This document shows, piece after piece, positions 15,703 to 25,847 of a DNA stretch of 64,000 nucleotides (position 1 is the first letter of the stretch; each line of letters opens with the position of its first letter). The notes beneath the pieces were generated by a model, which worked only from the letters and a program-made list of their open reading frames with translations, ran no database searches and had not been told where the DNA came from. Source of the DNA: Terriglobia bacterium. Lineage in GTDB: Bacteria; Acidobacteriota; Terriglobia; Terriglobales; Acidobacteriaceae. Position numbers and translations under genes: made by a program. The stretch spans positions 62,001 to 126,000 of the forward strand of contig JAIQGL010000021.1 of assembly GCA_020072585.1 (NCBI GenBank), in the 5' to 3' direction.

Positions 15703-18700
15703 CTAATCCCCGGCCGGGCCCAGCAGCGGCTCTGTTTTGCGGTGAGCGGTTCTCCACCGGGCCACGCGCAGGCGGATGCGGTCAAGATAGAGATAGACGA
15801 CAGGCGTGGTAAACAGCGTAAGCGCCTGGCTGACAATCAGCCCGCCCACAATGGCGATGCCCAGAGGCCGGCGCAGCTCTGAGCCCGTTCCGCCGCCAAT
15901 GGCTAGCGGCAGTCCGCCCAGAAGAGCGGCCATGGTGGTCATCATGATCGGGCGGAAGCGCAGCAGACAGGCTTTGTAGATCGCTTCTTCAGGACTCATA
16001 TTTGCCCGGCGTGAAGCGTCCACCGCAAAATCGATCATCAAAATGGCGTTCTTCTTCACGATGCCGATGAGCAGAATAATTCCGATCAGGGCAATCACGT
16101 TCAGATCGTTGCCTGTGAGCATGATCGCCAGAATCGCGCCCACGCCTGCGGAGGGCAGCGTGGAGAGAATCGTGATGGGATGAATCACGCTCTCATAGAG
16201 CATGCCCAGAACAATATAGACGGTGACCAATGCAGCCAGAATCAGCCACGGCTGGCTCCGGGCTGAATCTTTGAATGCTGCTGCTGTCCCCTGAAAGCTG
16301 CCGTGCACGTTCGCGGGAACGCCCAGATCACGCATGGCGCCTTCCACCACTTTGGCGGCATCGCCGAGCGGAACGCCCAGCGCCAGATTGAATGAAACCG
16401 TTACCGCCGGATAGAAACCCTGGTGGTTTACCTGCAACGCGGTGTTTGAAGGCTGGTAGCGCGTGATGGAGGAGAGCGGGACCTCGGCCCCCGTGGACGA
16501 CTTCACGTAGGTATTTCTGAGCGCGTCCGTGCCGGGCAATAGTTTGGGGTCTACCTCCATCACCACGTGGTACTGGTTCAACGCGCGGTACATGGTGGAA
16601 ACCTGCGCCTGCCCAAAAGAAGCGTACAGTGCGGCATCTACCTGCGCCACGGAAATTCCCAGGCGAGATGCCGTGTCACGGTCCACCACCACCTCGGCGG
16701 CCAGGCCTTTATCCTGCTGGTCAGTGTTCACGTCGCGCAGCTGCGGAAGAGTGCGGAACTTAGCCAGGATCCGTGGCGCCCAGTAGTTGAGGTCTTGCAG
16801 GTCTTCTGACTGGAGTGTGTACTGGAACTGCGCGTTGGCAAAGCGCCCGCCAATGTTCAGGTCCTGCGTGGCGGTAAGAAACAAAGTTGCTCCCGGAACA
16901 ACGGCAAGTTTGCCGCGCAGCCGGTTGATGATCTGGTCTGCCGTGGCTTTGCGCTCACTGGGCGGTTTGAGCACAACGAACATGCGTCCGGTATTGGATT
17001 GGCCCCCGCCTGCAAAGCCCACGGCATTATTGACCGCCGGGTCCTTCGTCACGATGGAGACAAACTGCACCATCTTGTCGCGTATGGCGGGGAAGGAGAT
17101 GTCCTGTGCCGCCTGAATCGATCCGCCCAGCCGGCCCGTATCCTGCTGCGGGAAAAAACCCTTCGGCGCTATGATGTAGAGATAGATGCTGAGGCAGGCG
17201 GTAAGAATTGTTACTGCCAGGGTGAATGCCTGATGGCGCAGCACCCAGCCCAGGCTGCCGCGATAGAGCTTCAGCATCCCGTCAAAAGCGCGTTCACTGG
17301 CCCGATAGATGCGCCCATGTTTTCTCTCGCCCTGCGGACGAAGAAATTTGGCGCACAACATCGGCGTGACCGTGAGCGATACCAGCAGTGACATGGCGAT
17401 GGCCACACTCAGCACCACGGCGAATTCGCGGAAGAGCCGGCCCACCAGCCCCTGCATCAGCAGAATGGGAATGAAGACAGCGACCAGCGATGTGCTCATG
17501 GAAAGCACGGTAAAACCGATTTCACGCGCCCCGCGAAACGCCGCCTGCACCGGGTCCATGCCCTGTTCCAGGTAACGGGTAATGTCTTCCAGAACTACAA
17601 TGGCATCGTCGACCACGAATCCGGTGGAGATGGCCAGCGCCATCAGCGAGAGATTGTCCACGCTGTAGTCCAGCAGATACATCACGGCAAAGGTGCCAAT
17701 CAGAGAGAGCGGCACGGCCACGCTGGGGATCAAAGTGGCGCGCAGGTTACGCAGAAAAACAAAGACCACAAAAATCACCAGAACGATTGAGATCACCAGC
17801 GTGATCTGAATGTCGGCCACGGACGCGCGAATCGTGGTGGTGCGGTCCAGCGCCACTTCCAGCTTGATGGCAGCGGGGATTGAGGCTTGCAGCTCTGGAA
17901 TCAGCGCCTTCACGTGGTCCACGGCTTCAATAATGTTGGCGCCGGGCTGGCGGAAGACGATCATCAACACTGCCGGCTTGCCATTGGCTACGCCGGTATT
18001 GCGGATGTCCTCCACGGAATCCTGCACGTCGGCCACATCTGACAGCCGGACGACACCAGAGCCGCTCCTGGCCACGATGATGTTTTTGTAATCGTCGGCT
18101 TTGAATATCTGGTCATTGGCGGTGATCTGCCATGCATTCACTGCTCCAGCAAACTCGCCCTTGGGCCGGTTCGCGTTCGCTGCGCCCAGCGCAGCGCGTA
18201 CCTGCTCCACGCCCACGCCCAGCTTGTTGAGCAGGGTGGGATTCACCTCAGCGCGGACCGCCGGTTTGGCTCCTCCACCAACAAAGACCTGCCCGATCCC
18301 CGGTACTTGCGAAAGTTTTTGCGCCAGCACGGAGTCTGCCACGTCATACATGCGCGGCTTGGTAATGCTCTCTGAGGTGAGAGAAAGAATCATGATGGGC
18401 GCGTCCGCCGGATTGACCTTGCGCCAATTTGGACGTGTAGGCAGATTAGCCGGTAGTTGTCCCAGCGCAGCGTTGATTGAGGCCTGTACGTCGCGCGCGG
18501 CAGCATCGATGTTGCGTGAGAGATCAAACTGTAGCGTAATACTGGTGGATCCAAGCTGGCTGGTCGAGGTCATCTGATTGACCCCGGCAATGCGCCCAAA
18601 CTGGCGCTCCAGCGGCGTGGCCACGGAGGATGCCATGGTCTCCGGACTGGCCCCAGGCAGCCCGGCATTCACGCTGATCACCGGATACTCCACCTGCGGA

Positions 18701-18810
18701 ATCGGTGCGACCGGCAGGCGCGTATACGCCAAAATGCCTGCCATCAACACTCCCATGGCAAGGAGTGATGTGGCTACCGGACGGCGGATAAATGGAGCAG
18801 AGATGTTCAT
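15703..18810 (-). CDS. RND efflux pump, inner-membrane subunit (MdtC-like, HAE1 family)
   Basis: A proton-driven multidrug transporter of 1035 residues. It has the AcrB layout: TM1 at residues 12-30, a large periplasmic porter loop (about 35-330), a block of transmembrane helices, a second periplasmic loop and a last helix block. [17 protein letters not shown] in TM4 contains the paired Asp residues of the proton relay, and NPADAPIMILSLTS lies in the porter domain. It is the second pump of a fusion protein-pump-pump set like MdtABC, in which the two pumps form a mixed trimer. Its ATG overlaps the stop codon of the GIY-YIG gene (ATGA), so translation may be coupled. No outer-membrane TolC partner is adjacent. 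Confidence 0.95.
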   Translation of the reverse strand: MNISAPFIRRPVATSLLAMGVLMAGILAYTRLPVAPIPQVEYPVISVNAGLPGASPETMASSVATPLERQFGRIAGVNQMTSTSQLGSTSITLQFDLSRNIDAAARDVQASINAALGQLPANLPTRPNWRKVNPADAPIMILSLTSESITKPRMYDVADSVLAQKLSQVPGIGQVFVGGGAKPAVRAEVNPTLLNKLGVGVEQVRAALGAANANRPKGEFAGAVNAWQITANDQIFKADDYKNIIVARSGSGVVRLSDVADVQDSVEDIRNTGVANGKPAVLMIVFRQPGANIIEAVDHVKALIPELQASIPAAIKLEVALDRTTTIRASVADIQITLVISIVLVIFVVFVFLRNLRATLIPSVAVPLSLIGTFAVMYLLDYSVDNLSLMALAISTGFVVDDAIVVLEDITRYLEQGMDPVQAAFRGAREIGFTVLSMSTSLVAVFIPILLMQGLVGRLFREFAVVLSVAIAMSLLVSLTVTPMLCAKFLRPQGERKHGRIYRASERAFDGMLKLYRGSLGWVLRHQAFTLAVTILTACLSIYLYIIAPKGFFPQQDTGRLGGSIQAAQDISFPAIRDKMVQFVSIVTKDPAVNNAVGFAGGGQSNTGRMFVVLKPPSERKATADQIINRLRGKLAVVPGATLFLTATQDLNIGGRFANAQFQYTLQSEDLQDLNYWAPRILAKFRTLPQLRDVNTDQQDKGLAAEVVVDRDTASRLGISVAQVDAALYASFGQAQVSTMYRALNQYHVVMEVDPKLLPGTDALRNTYVKSSTGAEVPLSSITRYQPSNTALQVNHQGFYPAVTVSFNLALGVPLGDAAKVVEGAMRDLGVPANVHGSFQGTAAAFKDSARSQPWLILAALVTVYIVLGMLYESVIHPITILSTLPSAGVGAILAIMLTGNDLNVIALIGIILLIGIVKKNAILMIDFAVDASRRANMSPEEAIYKACLLRFRPIMMTTMAALLGGLPLAIGGGTGSELRRPLGIAIVGGLIVSQALTLFTTPVVYLYLDRIRLRVARWRTAHRKTEPLLGPAGD

Positions 18811-19193
18811 GGCCTAGTTTTACTTCTGAAATCCCGATCCTGAGCTTGTCGAAGGGGAGGGAACCCTATGGTCTGAAAGATTTCCAGGGTAAGATTCTTC
18901 CACTGAGAGTTGCTCTCAGCAAACAGCGCGATCTTCTTTTCCCGTCGCCATTTCTTGACCTGTTGTTCGCGCTCGGCAGCTCTTCTGGAATCGCTATAAG
19001 TCTCAAAGTACATCAACCGGTCAACTTTGTATTTCCTTGTAAAGCCATCGAACAAACCTGCCTTGTGTTGCGCCATTCTCTTCCGCAGATCGTCAGTAAG
19101 TCCTACGTATAGCGTGCCGCTAAGACTCGCGAGCACATAGACGAAACAACAGCGTTGGAATATCCTCACGGTCGACTTGGTCTTTGTTGTCAT
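18807..19193 (-). CDS. GIY-YIG nuclease-domain protein inserted in RND cluster
   Basis: A protein of 128 residues with a single GIY-YIG domain: FVYVLAS (17-23), TLYVGLTDDLRKRMAQHK (27-44), FTRKYKVDRLMYFE (51-64) and the helix REQQVKKWRREKKIALF (75-91). Single-domain proteins of this type are common, and their role (repair, mobility or none) is mostly unknown. The C-terminus after about residue 105 is odd: PLRQAQDRD is encoded by the CCTTCGACAAGCTCAGG motif at 18839-18855, a common dispersed repeat in environmental genomes. The gene sits between the two RND pumps, with a palindromic repeat 27 bp upstream of its start. This suggests it arrived as a unit and took a new end from a repeat. Confidence 0.85.
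   Translation of the reverse strand: MTTKTKSTVRIFQRCCFVYVLASLSGTLYVGLTDDLRKRMAQHKAGLFDGFTRKYKVDRLMYFETYSDSRRAAEREQQVKKWRREKKIALFAESNSQWKNLTLEIFQTIGFPPLRQAQDRDFRSKTRP
18839..18855 (-). repeat. Dispersed CCTTCGACAAGCTCAGG motif
   Basis: A 17-base imperfect palindrome that I recognise as a frequent intergenic motif in environmental bacteria. Here it is read as the last codons of the GIY-YIG gene (RQAQD). Confidence 0.6.
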
Positions 19194-19220
19194 ACTCTCA
19201 ACACTATGTTTGTTATAGGG

Positions 19221-19246
19221 GTCCCTCCGCTTTCGGCGTTCGGGAC
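19221..19246. repeat. Palindromic repeat upstream of the GIY-YIG gene
   Basis: GTCCC at 19221-19225 pairs with GGGAC at 19242-19246, with further internal complementarity around a CTTTCG core. It fills most of the 63-bp gap between pump 1 and the GIY-YIG gene. Confidence 0.55.
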
Positions 19247-19256
19247 TTCGGAAAAC

Positions 19257-22200
19257 TCAGTCCGCTCCCGCAGGCTCCTTTTCCGGCACAATCTCATTGC
19301 CAAGCTTGAAGCGGGAGAACCGGCGCGCCAGCTTATCAAACCATATATAGATCACCGGCGTTGTATAGAGCGTGAAGAGCTGGCTCAGCAGCAGTCCGCC
19401 AATAATGGTGATGCCCAGTGGATGCCGCAGCTCTGATCCGGTGCCGCGCCCAAAGGCCAGCGGCACGGCGCCCAGCAGCGCGGCCATGGTGGTCATCATG
19501 ATCGGACGGAAGCGCAGCAGGCTGGCCTGGTAGATGGCTTCTTCCGGCGGCTTGCCATCTCTGCGCTCAGCTACCAGCGCAAAATCGATCATCATGATAG
19601 CGTTCTTTTTTACAATGCCGATTAAAAGAATAATGCCGATCAGCGCCACCACCGTCAGGTCATTGCGCGTAATGATCATCGCCAGAATCGCGCCCACACC
19701 GGCTGAGGGCAGCGTGGAGAGAATCGTCAGCGGATGAATGTAGCTTTCATACAGAACGCCCAGCACGATGTATACCGTAATCAGCGCGGCCAGAATCAGC
19801 CACGGTTCAGACGCCAGAGAGTTCTGGAAGGCCGCTGCCGTCCCCTGAAAGCTGGGATGAATGCTGGCCGGCATTCCCATCTCCTGCTCCACCTGCGCGA
19901 TTACCTTGGTGGCTTTGCCCAGTGACTCGCCCGGGGCAAGATTGAAGGAGATGGTCACCACCGGGAACTGCCCCTGGTGATTGATGGCCAGCGGAGTGCT
20001 CGATCTCTCAAAATGGCTGAAGGTTGAGAGCGGTACCTGCTGCCCGGTCGCGGACTTTACGTAAACGTGCGAAAGGTCGGCGGGATCATCCTGAAATTGC
20101 GGTCCGACCTCCAGGACCACGTGGTATTGATTCAACTGCGTAAAGATGGTGGACACCTGGCGCTGGCCGAAAGCGTCATACAGCGTGTCATCAATGTTCT
20201 GGGGCAGAATTCCAAAGCGCGCCGCGGTATCACGGTCAATCACCAGATCAGCTTTCATTCCACCATTTTGCTGGTCGCTGGCCACATCGAGCAGCTCCGG
20301 CTGCGCACGCAGTTTAGTTAGAATGCGAGATGACCAGTCATTCAGCTCATTGGCATCGGCGTCTTCCAATGAGTACTGGAATTGCGTCCGGCTTACGCGG
20401 TCTTCCACGGTCAGGTCCTGTACCGGCTGCATATATAAGGTGATGCCTTCCACCTTGGCTTTAAGTTCAGGTTGCAGGCGCTGGATGACCTCTGAGGCCG
20501 TGACGTTACGGTCTTCATGCGGCTTCAGGTTGATCTGGATGCGCCCGCTGTTCTGCGTGGTATTGGTTCCGTCAATTCCTATAAACGACGACAGGCTGGC
20601 CACGTCAGGATCTTCAAGGATGACCTTGGTCAGCTTTTGCTGCCGCTCGGACATGGAAGTGAATGAAACGTTCTCCGGCCCTTCAGAAATTCCTAAAATA
20701 ACGCCGGTATCCTGCACCGGAAAGAACCCTTTAGGCACGATGACATACAGGTACAAGGTCAGGGCCAGTGCGCCAATCGTTGCCAGGATCGTTGCAGTCT
20801 GGTGTTTCAGCACCCATTGCAGCGTACGGCCGTAATATTCAATCACGCGTTCATAGCCGCGCTCTGAAGCCTGGTAGAGCCGCCCGTGTTTTACCTTTCC
20901 GGGATTTTTGAGCAGCCGGGCGGCCATCATCGGAGTGAGTGTGAGCGATACGATTGCCGAAATCACAATGGTCACCGCCAGCGTTACGGCAAACTCGCGG
21001 AAGAGCCGGCCCACAATATCGCCCATGAACAGCAGAGGAATCAGCACGGCGATGAGCGAAACCGTCAGCGAGATAATGGTGAAGCCGATCTGCCCTGCGC
21101 CTTTTAGCGCCGCTTCCAGAGGCGAGTGGCCTTCCTCCAGATACCGGTCAATATTTTCGATCATCACAATGGCGTCATCCACCACGAACCCGGTGGAGAT
21201 GGTTAGCGCCATCAATGACAGATTGTCCAGGCTATAGCCCAGCAGGTACATCACCGCGAAAGTGCCAACAATCGAGAGCGGCACTGCCACGCTTGGAATA
21301 ATTGTGGCTGACAGATTGCGCAGAAAAAGAAAGATCACCATCACCACCAGGGCGATGGTGAGCATCATTTCGAACTGAACGTCTTTTACTGACGCGCGAA
21401 TGGTTTCCGTGCGGTCCGTAAGTACGGCGACTTTGACTGAAGCCGGCAGCGCCCCCTGCAACTGCGGCAGCACTTTCTTGATGCGGTCAACAACGCTGAT
21501 GATGTTCGCACCGGGCTGGCGCTGTATGTTCACGATCACCGCGGGTGACAGCACAGGCTGGCCGTTTTGCGTTGTTCCCATCCACGCGGCTTGTTTGCTG
21601 TTCTCCGCGCCGTCAATCACGTTGGCCACGTCGCGCAGGCGCACCGGAGCGCTATTGCGGTAAGCAATGATTACGTTCTTATACTCATCGCCGGAAAGCA
21701 GCTGGTCATTCGTGGAGATGGTGAACGCCTGCCGCTGATTTTCCAGAACTCCCTTGGCCTGGTCCACGTTGGCCTGGCCCAGCACCGTACGCAGGTCCTC
21801 AAGACTCAGCCCGTAGGAAGCCAGCGCCGTGGGATTGGCTTGTATGCGCACCGCCGGCTTTTGTCCGCCGCTGATTGAAACCATGCCCACGCCGGTAAGC
21901 TGGGAGATTTTCTGGGCCAGCGTTGTGTCGGCCAGGTCTTCAACTTTTGAAAGCGGCAGGCTGTCTGAGGTAAGAGCAAGCGTAAGAATGGGCGCGTCAG
22001 CGGGATTGACCTTGCTGTAGATCGGCGGGTTGGGCAGGTCGCGTGGCAGGAAGGTAGTGGCCGCGTTGATGGCGGCTTGTACCTCTTGTTCCGCGATGTC
22101 GATGCTTTGCTCCAGGTTGAACTGCAACGTGATTACGGAGCTGCCAAAGGAACTGGTTGAGGTCATCTGGCTTAGCCCCGGAACCTGGCCAAACTGCCGC

Positions 22201-22412
22201 TCCATGGGCGCCGTGACAGAGGAGGCCATCACCTCCGGGCCGGCTCCCGGATAAAAGGTGATGACTTGAATCGTAGGGTAGTCGACTTGCGGCAAGGCGG
22301 AGACAGGGAGTTGCAGATACGCAACCACACCCACCAGAAGCAAGCCGATCATCAGCAGCGACGTAGCTACCGGACGGAGAATGAATAACTTTGATGGACC
22401 GCCGTTGGGCAT
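19257..22412 (-). CDS. RND efflux pump, inner-membrane subunit (MdtB-like, HAE1 family)
   Basis: A transporter of 1051 residues with the same AcrB layout as the neighbouring pump and clear similarity along its length ([24 protein letters not shown] with the TM4 Asp pair, [40 protein letters not shown]). The two pumps look like products of an old tandem duplication, as in MdtB/MdtC. The gene follows the membrane fusion protein by 64 bp on the same strand, and only a 63-bp gap with a palindrome separates it from the GIY-YIG gene. The substrate range is not predictable. The start ATG lacks a clear Shine-Dalgarno, but [20 protein letters not shown] places the first helix correctly. Confidence 0.95.
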   Translation of the reverse strand: MPNGGPSKLFILRPVATSLLMIGLLLVGVVAYLQLPVSALPQVDYPTIQVITFYPGAGPEVMASSVTAPMERQFGQVPGLSQMTSTSSFGSSVITLQFNLEQSIDIAEQEVQAAINAATTFLPRDLPNPPIYSKVNPADAPILTLALTSDSLPLSKVEDLADTTLAQKISQLTGVGMVSISGGQKPAVRIQANPTALASYGLSLEDLRTVLGQANVDQAKGVLENQRQAFTISTNDQLLSGDEYKNVIIAYRNSAPVRLRDVANVIDGAENSKQAAWMGTTQNGQPVLSPAVIVNIQRQPGANIISVVDRIKKVLPQLQGALPASVKVAVLTDRTETIRASVKDVQFEMMLTIALVVMVIFLFLRNLSATIIPSVAVPLSIVGTFAVMYLLGYSLDNLSLMALTISTGFVVDDAIVMIENIDRYLEEGHSPLEAALKGAGQIGFTIISLTVSLIAVLIPLLFMGDIVGRLFREFAVTLAVTIVISAIVSLTLTPMMAARLLKNPGKVKHGRLYQASERGYERVIEYYGRTLQWVLKHQTATILATIGALALTLYLYVIVPKGFFPVQDTGVILGISEGPENVSFTSMSERQQKLTKVILEDPDVASLSSFIGIDGTNTTQNSGRIQINLKPHEDRNVTASEVIQRLQPELKAKVEGITLYMQPVQDLTVEDRVSRTQFQYSLEDADANELNDWSSRILTKLRAQPELLDVASDQQNGGMKADLVIDRDTAARFGILPQNIDDTLYDAFGQRQVSTIFTQLNQYHVVLEVGPQFQDDPADLSHVYVKSATGQQVPLSTFSHFERSSTPLAINHQGQFPVVTISFNLAPGESLGKATKVIAQVEQEMGMPASIHPSFQGTAAAFQNSLASEPWLILAALITVYIVLGVLYESYIHPLTILSTLPSAGVGAILAMIITRNDLTVVALIGIILLIGIVKKNAIMMIDFALVAERRDGKPPEEAIYQASLLRFRPIMMTTMAALLGAVPLAFGRGTGSELRHPLGITIIGGLLLSQLFTLYTTPVIYIWFDKLARRFSRFKLGNEIVPEKEPAGAD

Positions 22413-22476
22413 GTTTTATTTGGGCCAAACGCCCTGCTCTAACTCTCTTCGAATTCTCTTGCACTGCAATCCGTTC

Positions 22477-23673
22477 TCACTGCCCTGGTTCTGCGGCGCG
22501 TCGTTGTCCGTTCTGTTGCCGGCCATCGCGAATTTCCACGTGCGTGCCGGGCTGTAGTTTGTCCTGTCCGTCAGTCACTACATTGTCACCAGGGCTCACG
22601 CCTTGTGAGATAGCGGCAAAATTTCCTTCCGTGAAAGCCACGGTCACAGGCCGCATCTCTGCCGTGTTGTCACTCTTTATGCCGAACACATATGTCCCCT
22701 GCGGCCCGCGCTGGATAGCGGCAGCCGGCACCACGGTGTTGTTCTTGCGTACCTCCAGCAGCAGATGGACGTTAACAAACTGGTTGGGCCAGAGTGAGCG
22801 GTCACGATTCTCAAAAACAGCTTTCAGTTTTCCTGTACCCGTGGTGGCGTCAATCTGGTTGTCGATCGTGGTCAGCGAGCCCGTGGCCAGTTTTGTCTGG
22901 TCGTCACGGCTATAAGCTTCCACGCTCAGCTTGCCATTGCGCATGTGCTGTGAAACGGCCTGCAGATTGTCCTGAGGCAGGTTGAAAATCACGGCAATCG
23001 GCTGCAACTGCGTAATCACCAGCAGGCCGTTGGGATCCGATGCGTGGACCATATTGCCGACGTCGATTTGCCGCAGGCCAATGCGTCCGCTCACCGGCGC
23101 GGTAACCCGCGTATAGGCCAGGTTGAGTTTTACGGTGTCCACCTGCGCCTGATCGGCACGCACGGCGCCATCGAGTTGGGCTTCAAGAGAGCCCTGCGTA
23201 TCCAGCTGTTGCTTGGAAATCACGCCGTCTTTATAGAGTTGCTGAAAACGGTCAAGATTGAGGCGTGCGTCCTTCAGGGCCGCCTGATCTTTGAATAGAG
23301 TGGCCTCGGCCTGGCTCAACTGCACCTGGTAAGGTCGCGGATCGATCTCCGCAAGAAGTTCACCCTGTTTTACCTCTTGCCCTTCCTTGACCGGCACCTG
23401 CACCAGCTGCCCATCAATCCGGCTCTTGACGGCGACGGTATTGAAGGCGTCCACCGAGCCTAACCCATTCAACAGTACGGGGAGATCGCGGACCTCAGCT
23501 TTGGCCACGGCGACTGGAATGGTCATCTGGCCGCCACCATGGCCGCCTTTGCCCCCGCCTCCACCGCTTTTCTGTTTGGAATCGGCATTGGTGCCGCAAC
23601 TGCTCAGTGTTAAGGCCATGCAGGCACACGTCAGTATGCGGCCAGCCAGGCTGTAGGGCGAATGTTTCGACAT
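22477..23673 (-). CDS. RND membrane fusion (periplasmic adaptor) protein, MdtA-like
   Basis: A protein of 398 residues. It has a lipoprotein signal with lipobox LSSC (Cys near residue 26) and then a Gly/His-rich linker (about residues 36-49). The biotinyl-lipoyl domain follows (VDAFNTVAVKSRIDGQLVQV), then the alpha-hairpin (about 105-165) and beta-barrel domains (APVSGRIGLRQIDVGNMV, QFVNVHLLLEV). It links the inner-membrane pump to an outer-membrane channel. AGAGGA lies just before the ATG. It is the first gene of the minus-strand set adaptor-pump 1-GIY-YIG-pump 2-(lemA). A TolC-type channel must be encoded elsewhere. Confidence 0.94.
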   Translation of the reverse strand: MSKHSPYSLAGRILTCACMALTLSSCGTNADSKQKSGGGGGKGGHGGGQMTIPVAVAKAEVRDLPVLLNGLGSVDAFNTVAVKSRIDGQLVQVPVKEGQEVKQGELLAEIDPRPYQVQLSQAEATLFKDQAALKDARLNLDRFQQLYKDGVISKQQLDTQGSLEAQLDGAVRADQAQVDTVKLNLAYTRVTAPVSGRIGLRQIDVGNMVHASDPNGLLVITQLQPIAVIFNLPQDNLQAVSQHMRNGKLSVEAYSRDDQTKLATGSLTTIDNQIDATTGTGKLKAVFENRDRSLWPNQFVNVHLLLEVRKNNTVVPAAAIQRGPQGTYVFGIKSDNTAEMRPVTVAFTEGNFAAISQGVSPGDNVVTDGQDKLQPGTHVEIRDGRQQNGQRRAAEPGQ

Positions 23674-24013
23674 CTGTCCTCTCAGGGCAGTATCTGGAAA
23701 TCTGAATCCTATACAGACTTCGGTTTTTCAGCAATTGCGGCTACCGGCGGGGGCCGGTTCCGTTAGGAATGTTGCCGATTCGGGCTTTACTGCTCCAACT
23801 ACTCTATTTTGACGGTATTTCCGGGCTTCCTGCCGCTAGTTTTTGTAAATAATTGTTAAAGGGAATTACGTAGTACCGGAGAGAGAAATCCCTGGGAACC
23901 GTCGATTCCGGGTTCGCTTATGCTCTTTTTACCTTTTTACGCGCCGTGCTTGCAAGATATCGTTGGTCGAGCGCCTGCCGAATCAGGGTCTTGATGAGTG
24001 CCTTGCCGGCTGA
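23674..24013. other. Intergenic region upstream of the RND cluster
   Basis: 340 bp without a gene. It lies between the amidohydrolase stop codon and the adaptor start, so it should carry the RND promoter. I see an AT-rich stretch around 23825-23870 but no convincing promoter, operator palindrome or repeat. Confidence 0.5.
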
Positions 24014-25720
24014 TTATTTCACTCCCTGCCCCTTTAACGCTCTTCCTCCCATCGCTCCGGTGGCTTTGCCTTTCTCAAATGCAATCTGGCCGTTGACGAT
24101 TACGCACTGCACCCCTTCCGCGAGCTGGGCCGGCTGGGTATACGTGGCTTTATCGATGATGGAGACAGGGTCAAAGACCGTGATGTCCGCGAAGAAGCCT
24201 TCTTTAATCAGCCCGCGGCCGGTGAGGTGTTCGCGCTGCGCGGGCAGGGAAGTAATCTTGCGGATCGCCTGTTCCAGCGGCAGCAACTGCAGATCGCGCA
24301 CGTAATGCCCCAGGAACCGCGGCATGCTGCCAAAGGCGCGAGGATGGGTGTGCGGCTCAAACAGCGGGCCATCGAGTGAGAGTTCACCGGCGTCCAGGCC
24401 AATGCTGGTCCAGGGCTGCCGCAGACCGGTTTGCAGGTCTTCTTCGCTGGCGATGAAGTAGAGCGCGCCGGAAAGGCCTTTATCTGCCAGCACAAAATCC
24501 ATCAGCGCATCCAGCGGGTCTTTTTTTTGCTGGGCCGCAATCTCTGCCACCGTCTTACCCGTGAACTGCTTCAGGTCAGGGTTGACCACTGACGCCACCA
24601 TTACTCCCGGCGCTCCGCCCGCATCCAGATACAGGTTTTCCCATGTGCGCTCGCCGGTGGCTGACATCTCCGCTTTGATCCGCTGGCGCACCGCAGGATC
24701 GTGCAGCCGCTCCAGCAGCTTGTCATAACCTCCATCGGCCACCCACGGCGGCAGGCTTGAGGCCAGCGCAGTTGCGCCAGCGAGATAGGGATACATGTCC
24801 GCGGTCACATCCTGGCCGCTGTCACGCGCCTGCTGGATCATGCGCACGATGTCGATCATCTTTCCTGCGCGGGATTTTCCGCTGACCTTCAAATGAAAAA
24901 TCTCCACCGGGATGTTGGCTTCCTGCCCAATGCGCAAGGCCTCGCGGACGGCTGCTACCTCGTTCTGGCCTTCACTCCGCATGTGCGAGGCGTAAATACC
25001 GCCATAGCGCGCGGCCACTTTGGCCAGCTCAATCAGCTCTTCGGTTTTCGCGTAATGCCCCGGCGGATAGATCAACGCCGTGGAGATGCCCAGCGCGCCC
25101 TGTTGCATCGCCTGCTCCACCAGAGCTTTCATTTTTTCCAGTTCATCGGTGGTAGGCGCGCGATTCACGTCGCCCAGCACGGCTTCGCGCACCTGCGCCG
25201 CGCCAACGTAGGTCCCAATGTTGATGGGCGTACCTTTTTTATCGAGGCGCAGCCAATAATCGTCCAGCGTTTTCCAGTCGATCTTCAGATGATAGGGATC
25301 AAGCCCAGGCTGGGCCGCGGGGATGGTCAGTGCGTTCTGCGGCGCGATCGATCCGCCTTCGCCCGTAATTTCCGTCGTGATGCCCTGCGCCAGCTTGCTG
25401 ATGGAGCGGTTGTCGATGAGCAGCGCCGTCTCGGACTGGCCGAGCATGTCAATAAATCCGGGAGAGACCACCATGCCCTTTGCATCGATCACGCGTTTGG
25501 AGAGTCCGCCGGGTATCTTTCCTACGGCAACAATGCGGTCATTCGCAATCGCAACGTCGCCCACGTACCACGGATTGCCGGTGCCATCCACAATGCGGCC
25601 ACCCTGTATCACGATGTCATAGGCGGCAGCTTCCTTACGTTGTTGGGCGTAGGCGGCAGGGAGAAACGCGGTCAGGAGCAGAACGCTGAACAGAACAAAG
25701 CTGCGGCGAGGGTTAAACAT
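24014..25720 (-). CDS. D-aminoacylase-family amidohydrolase (exported), atypical metal site
   Basis: A protein of 568 residues from the ATG at 25720, with a signal peptide (MFNPRRSFVLFSVLLLTAFL, cleavage near AYA-Q). The fold is that of N-acyl-D-amino-acid deacylases. There is an N-terminal beta segment (YDIVIQGGRIVDGTGNPWYV), then a TIM barrel with IYASHMRSEGQNEVAAV and EIFHLKVSGK, and near the C-terminus FADITVFDPVSI. In characterised members the strand-1 motif is HxH after GFID; here it reads GFIDMLGQSE (residues 88-97), so both histidines are missing. The remaining histidines and HTHPRAFGSMPRFLG are kept. It may be a one-metal or altered-specificity enzyme. The in-frame GTG at 25738 would give a worse signal peptide. 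Confidence 0.85.
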   Translation of the reverse strand: MFNPRRSFVLFSVLLLTAFLPAAYAQQRKEAAAYDIVIQGGRIVDGTGNPWYVGDVAIANDRIVAVGKIPGGLSKRVIDAKGMVVSPGFIDMLGQSETALLIDNRSISKLAQGITTEITGEGGSIAPQNALTIPAAQPGLDPYHLKIDWKTLDDYWLRLDKKGTPINIGTYVGAAQVREAVLGDVNRAPTTDELEKMKALVEQAMQQGALGISTALIYPPGHYAKTEELIELAKVAARYGGIYASHMRSEGQNEVAAVREALRIGQEANIPVEIFHLKVSGKSRAGKMIDIVRMIQQARDSGQDVTADMYPYLAGATALASSLPPWVADGGYDKLLERLHDPAVRQRIKAEMSATGERTWENLYLDAGGAPGVMVASVVNPDLKQFTGKTVAEIAAQQKKDPLDALMDFVLADKGLSGALYFIASEEDLQTGLRQPWTSIGLDAGELSLDGPLFEPHTHPRAFGSMPRFLGHYVRDLQLLPLEQAIRKITSLPAQREHLTGRGLIKEGFFADITVFDPVSIIDKATYTQPAQLAEGVQCVIVNGQIAFEKGKATGAMGGRALKGQGVK

Positions 25721-25802
25721 AGGAAAACAGCTTAACACCGGCCCGGCGGATGGTCTGAGTTTATGTCACGTCGACGCGCTTTACTGATGCGCAGCATTCA
25801 CA

Positions 25803-25834
25803 CAAGGGCGCCCATGAAATCATGGACGCCCTTG
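25803..25834. terminator. Hairpin after the phosphoesterase gene
   Basis: CAAGGGCG/CGCCCTTG (25803-25810 and 25827-25834) plus CCATG/CATGG inside one mismatch give a 14-position stem with a 4-base loop, 13 bp after the phosphoesterase stop codon. There is no T-tract, so termination or mRNA stabilisation is equally possible. Confidence 0.55.
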
Positions 25835-25847
25835 GATTGGTCTGAAG

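Noticed and set aside
18807-19193. GIY-YIG gene as part of a group I intron or other homing intron
   Set aside because: It lies between genes rather than inside one, and no intron core structure or split exon is visible.
24893-25735. Open frame of 280 codons opposite the amidohydrolase gene
   Set aside because: Shadow frame; the minus-strand protein has a signal peptide and a full amidohydrolase fold.
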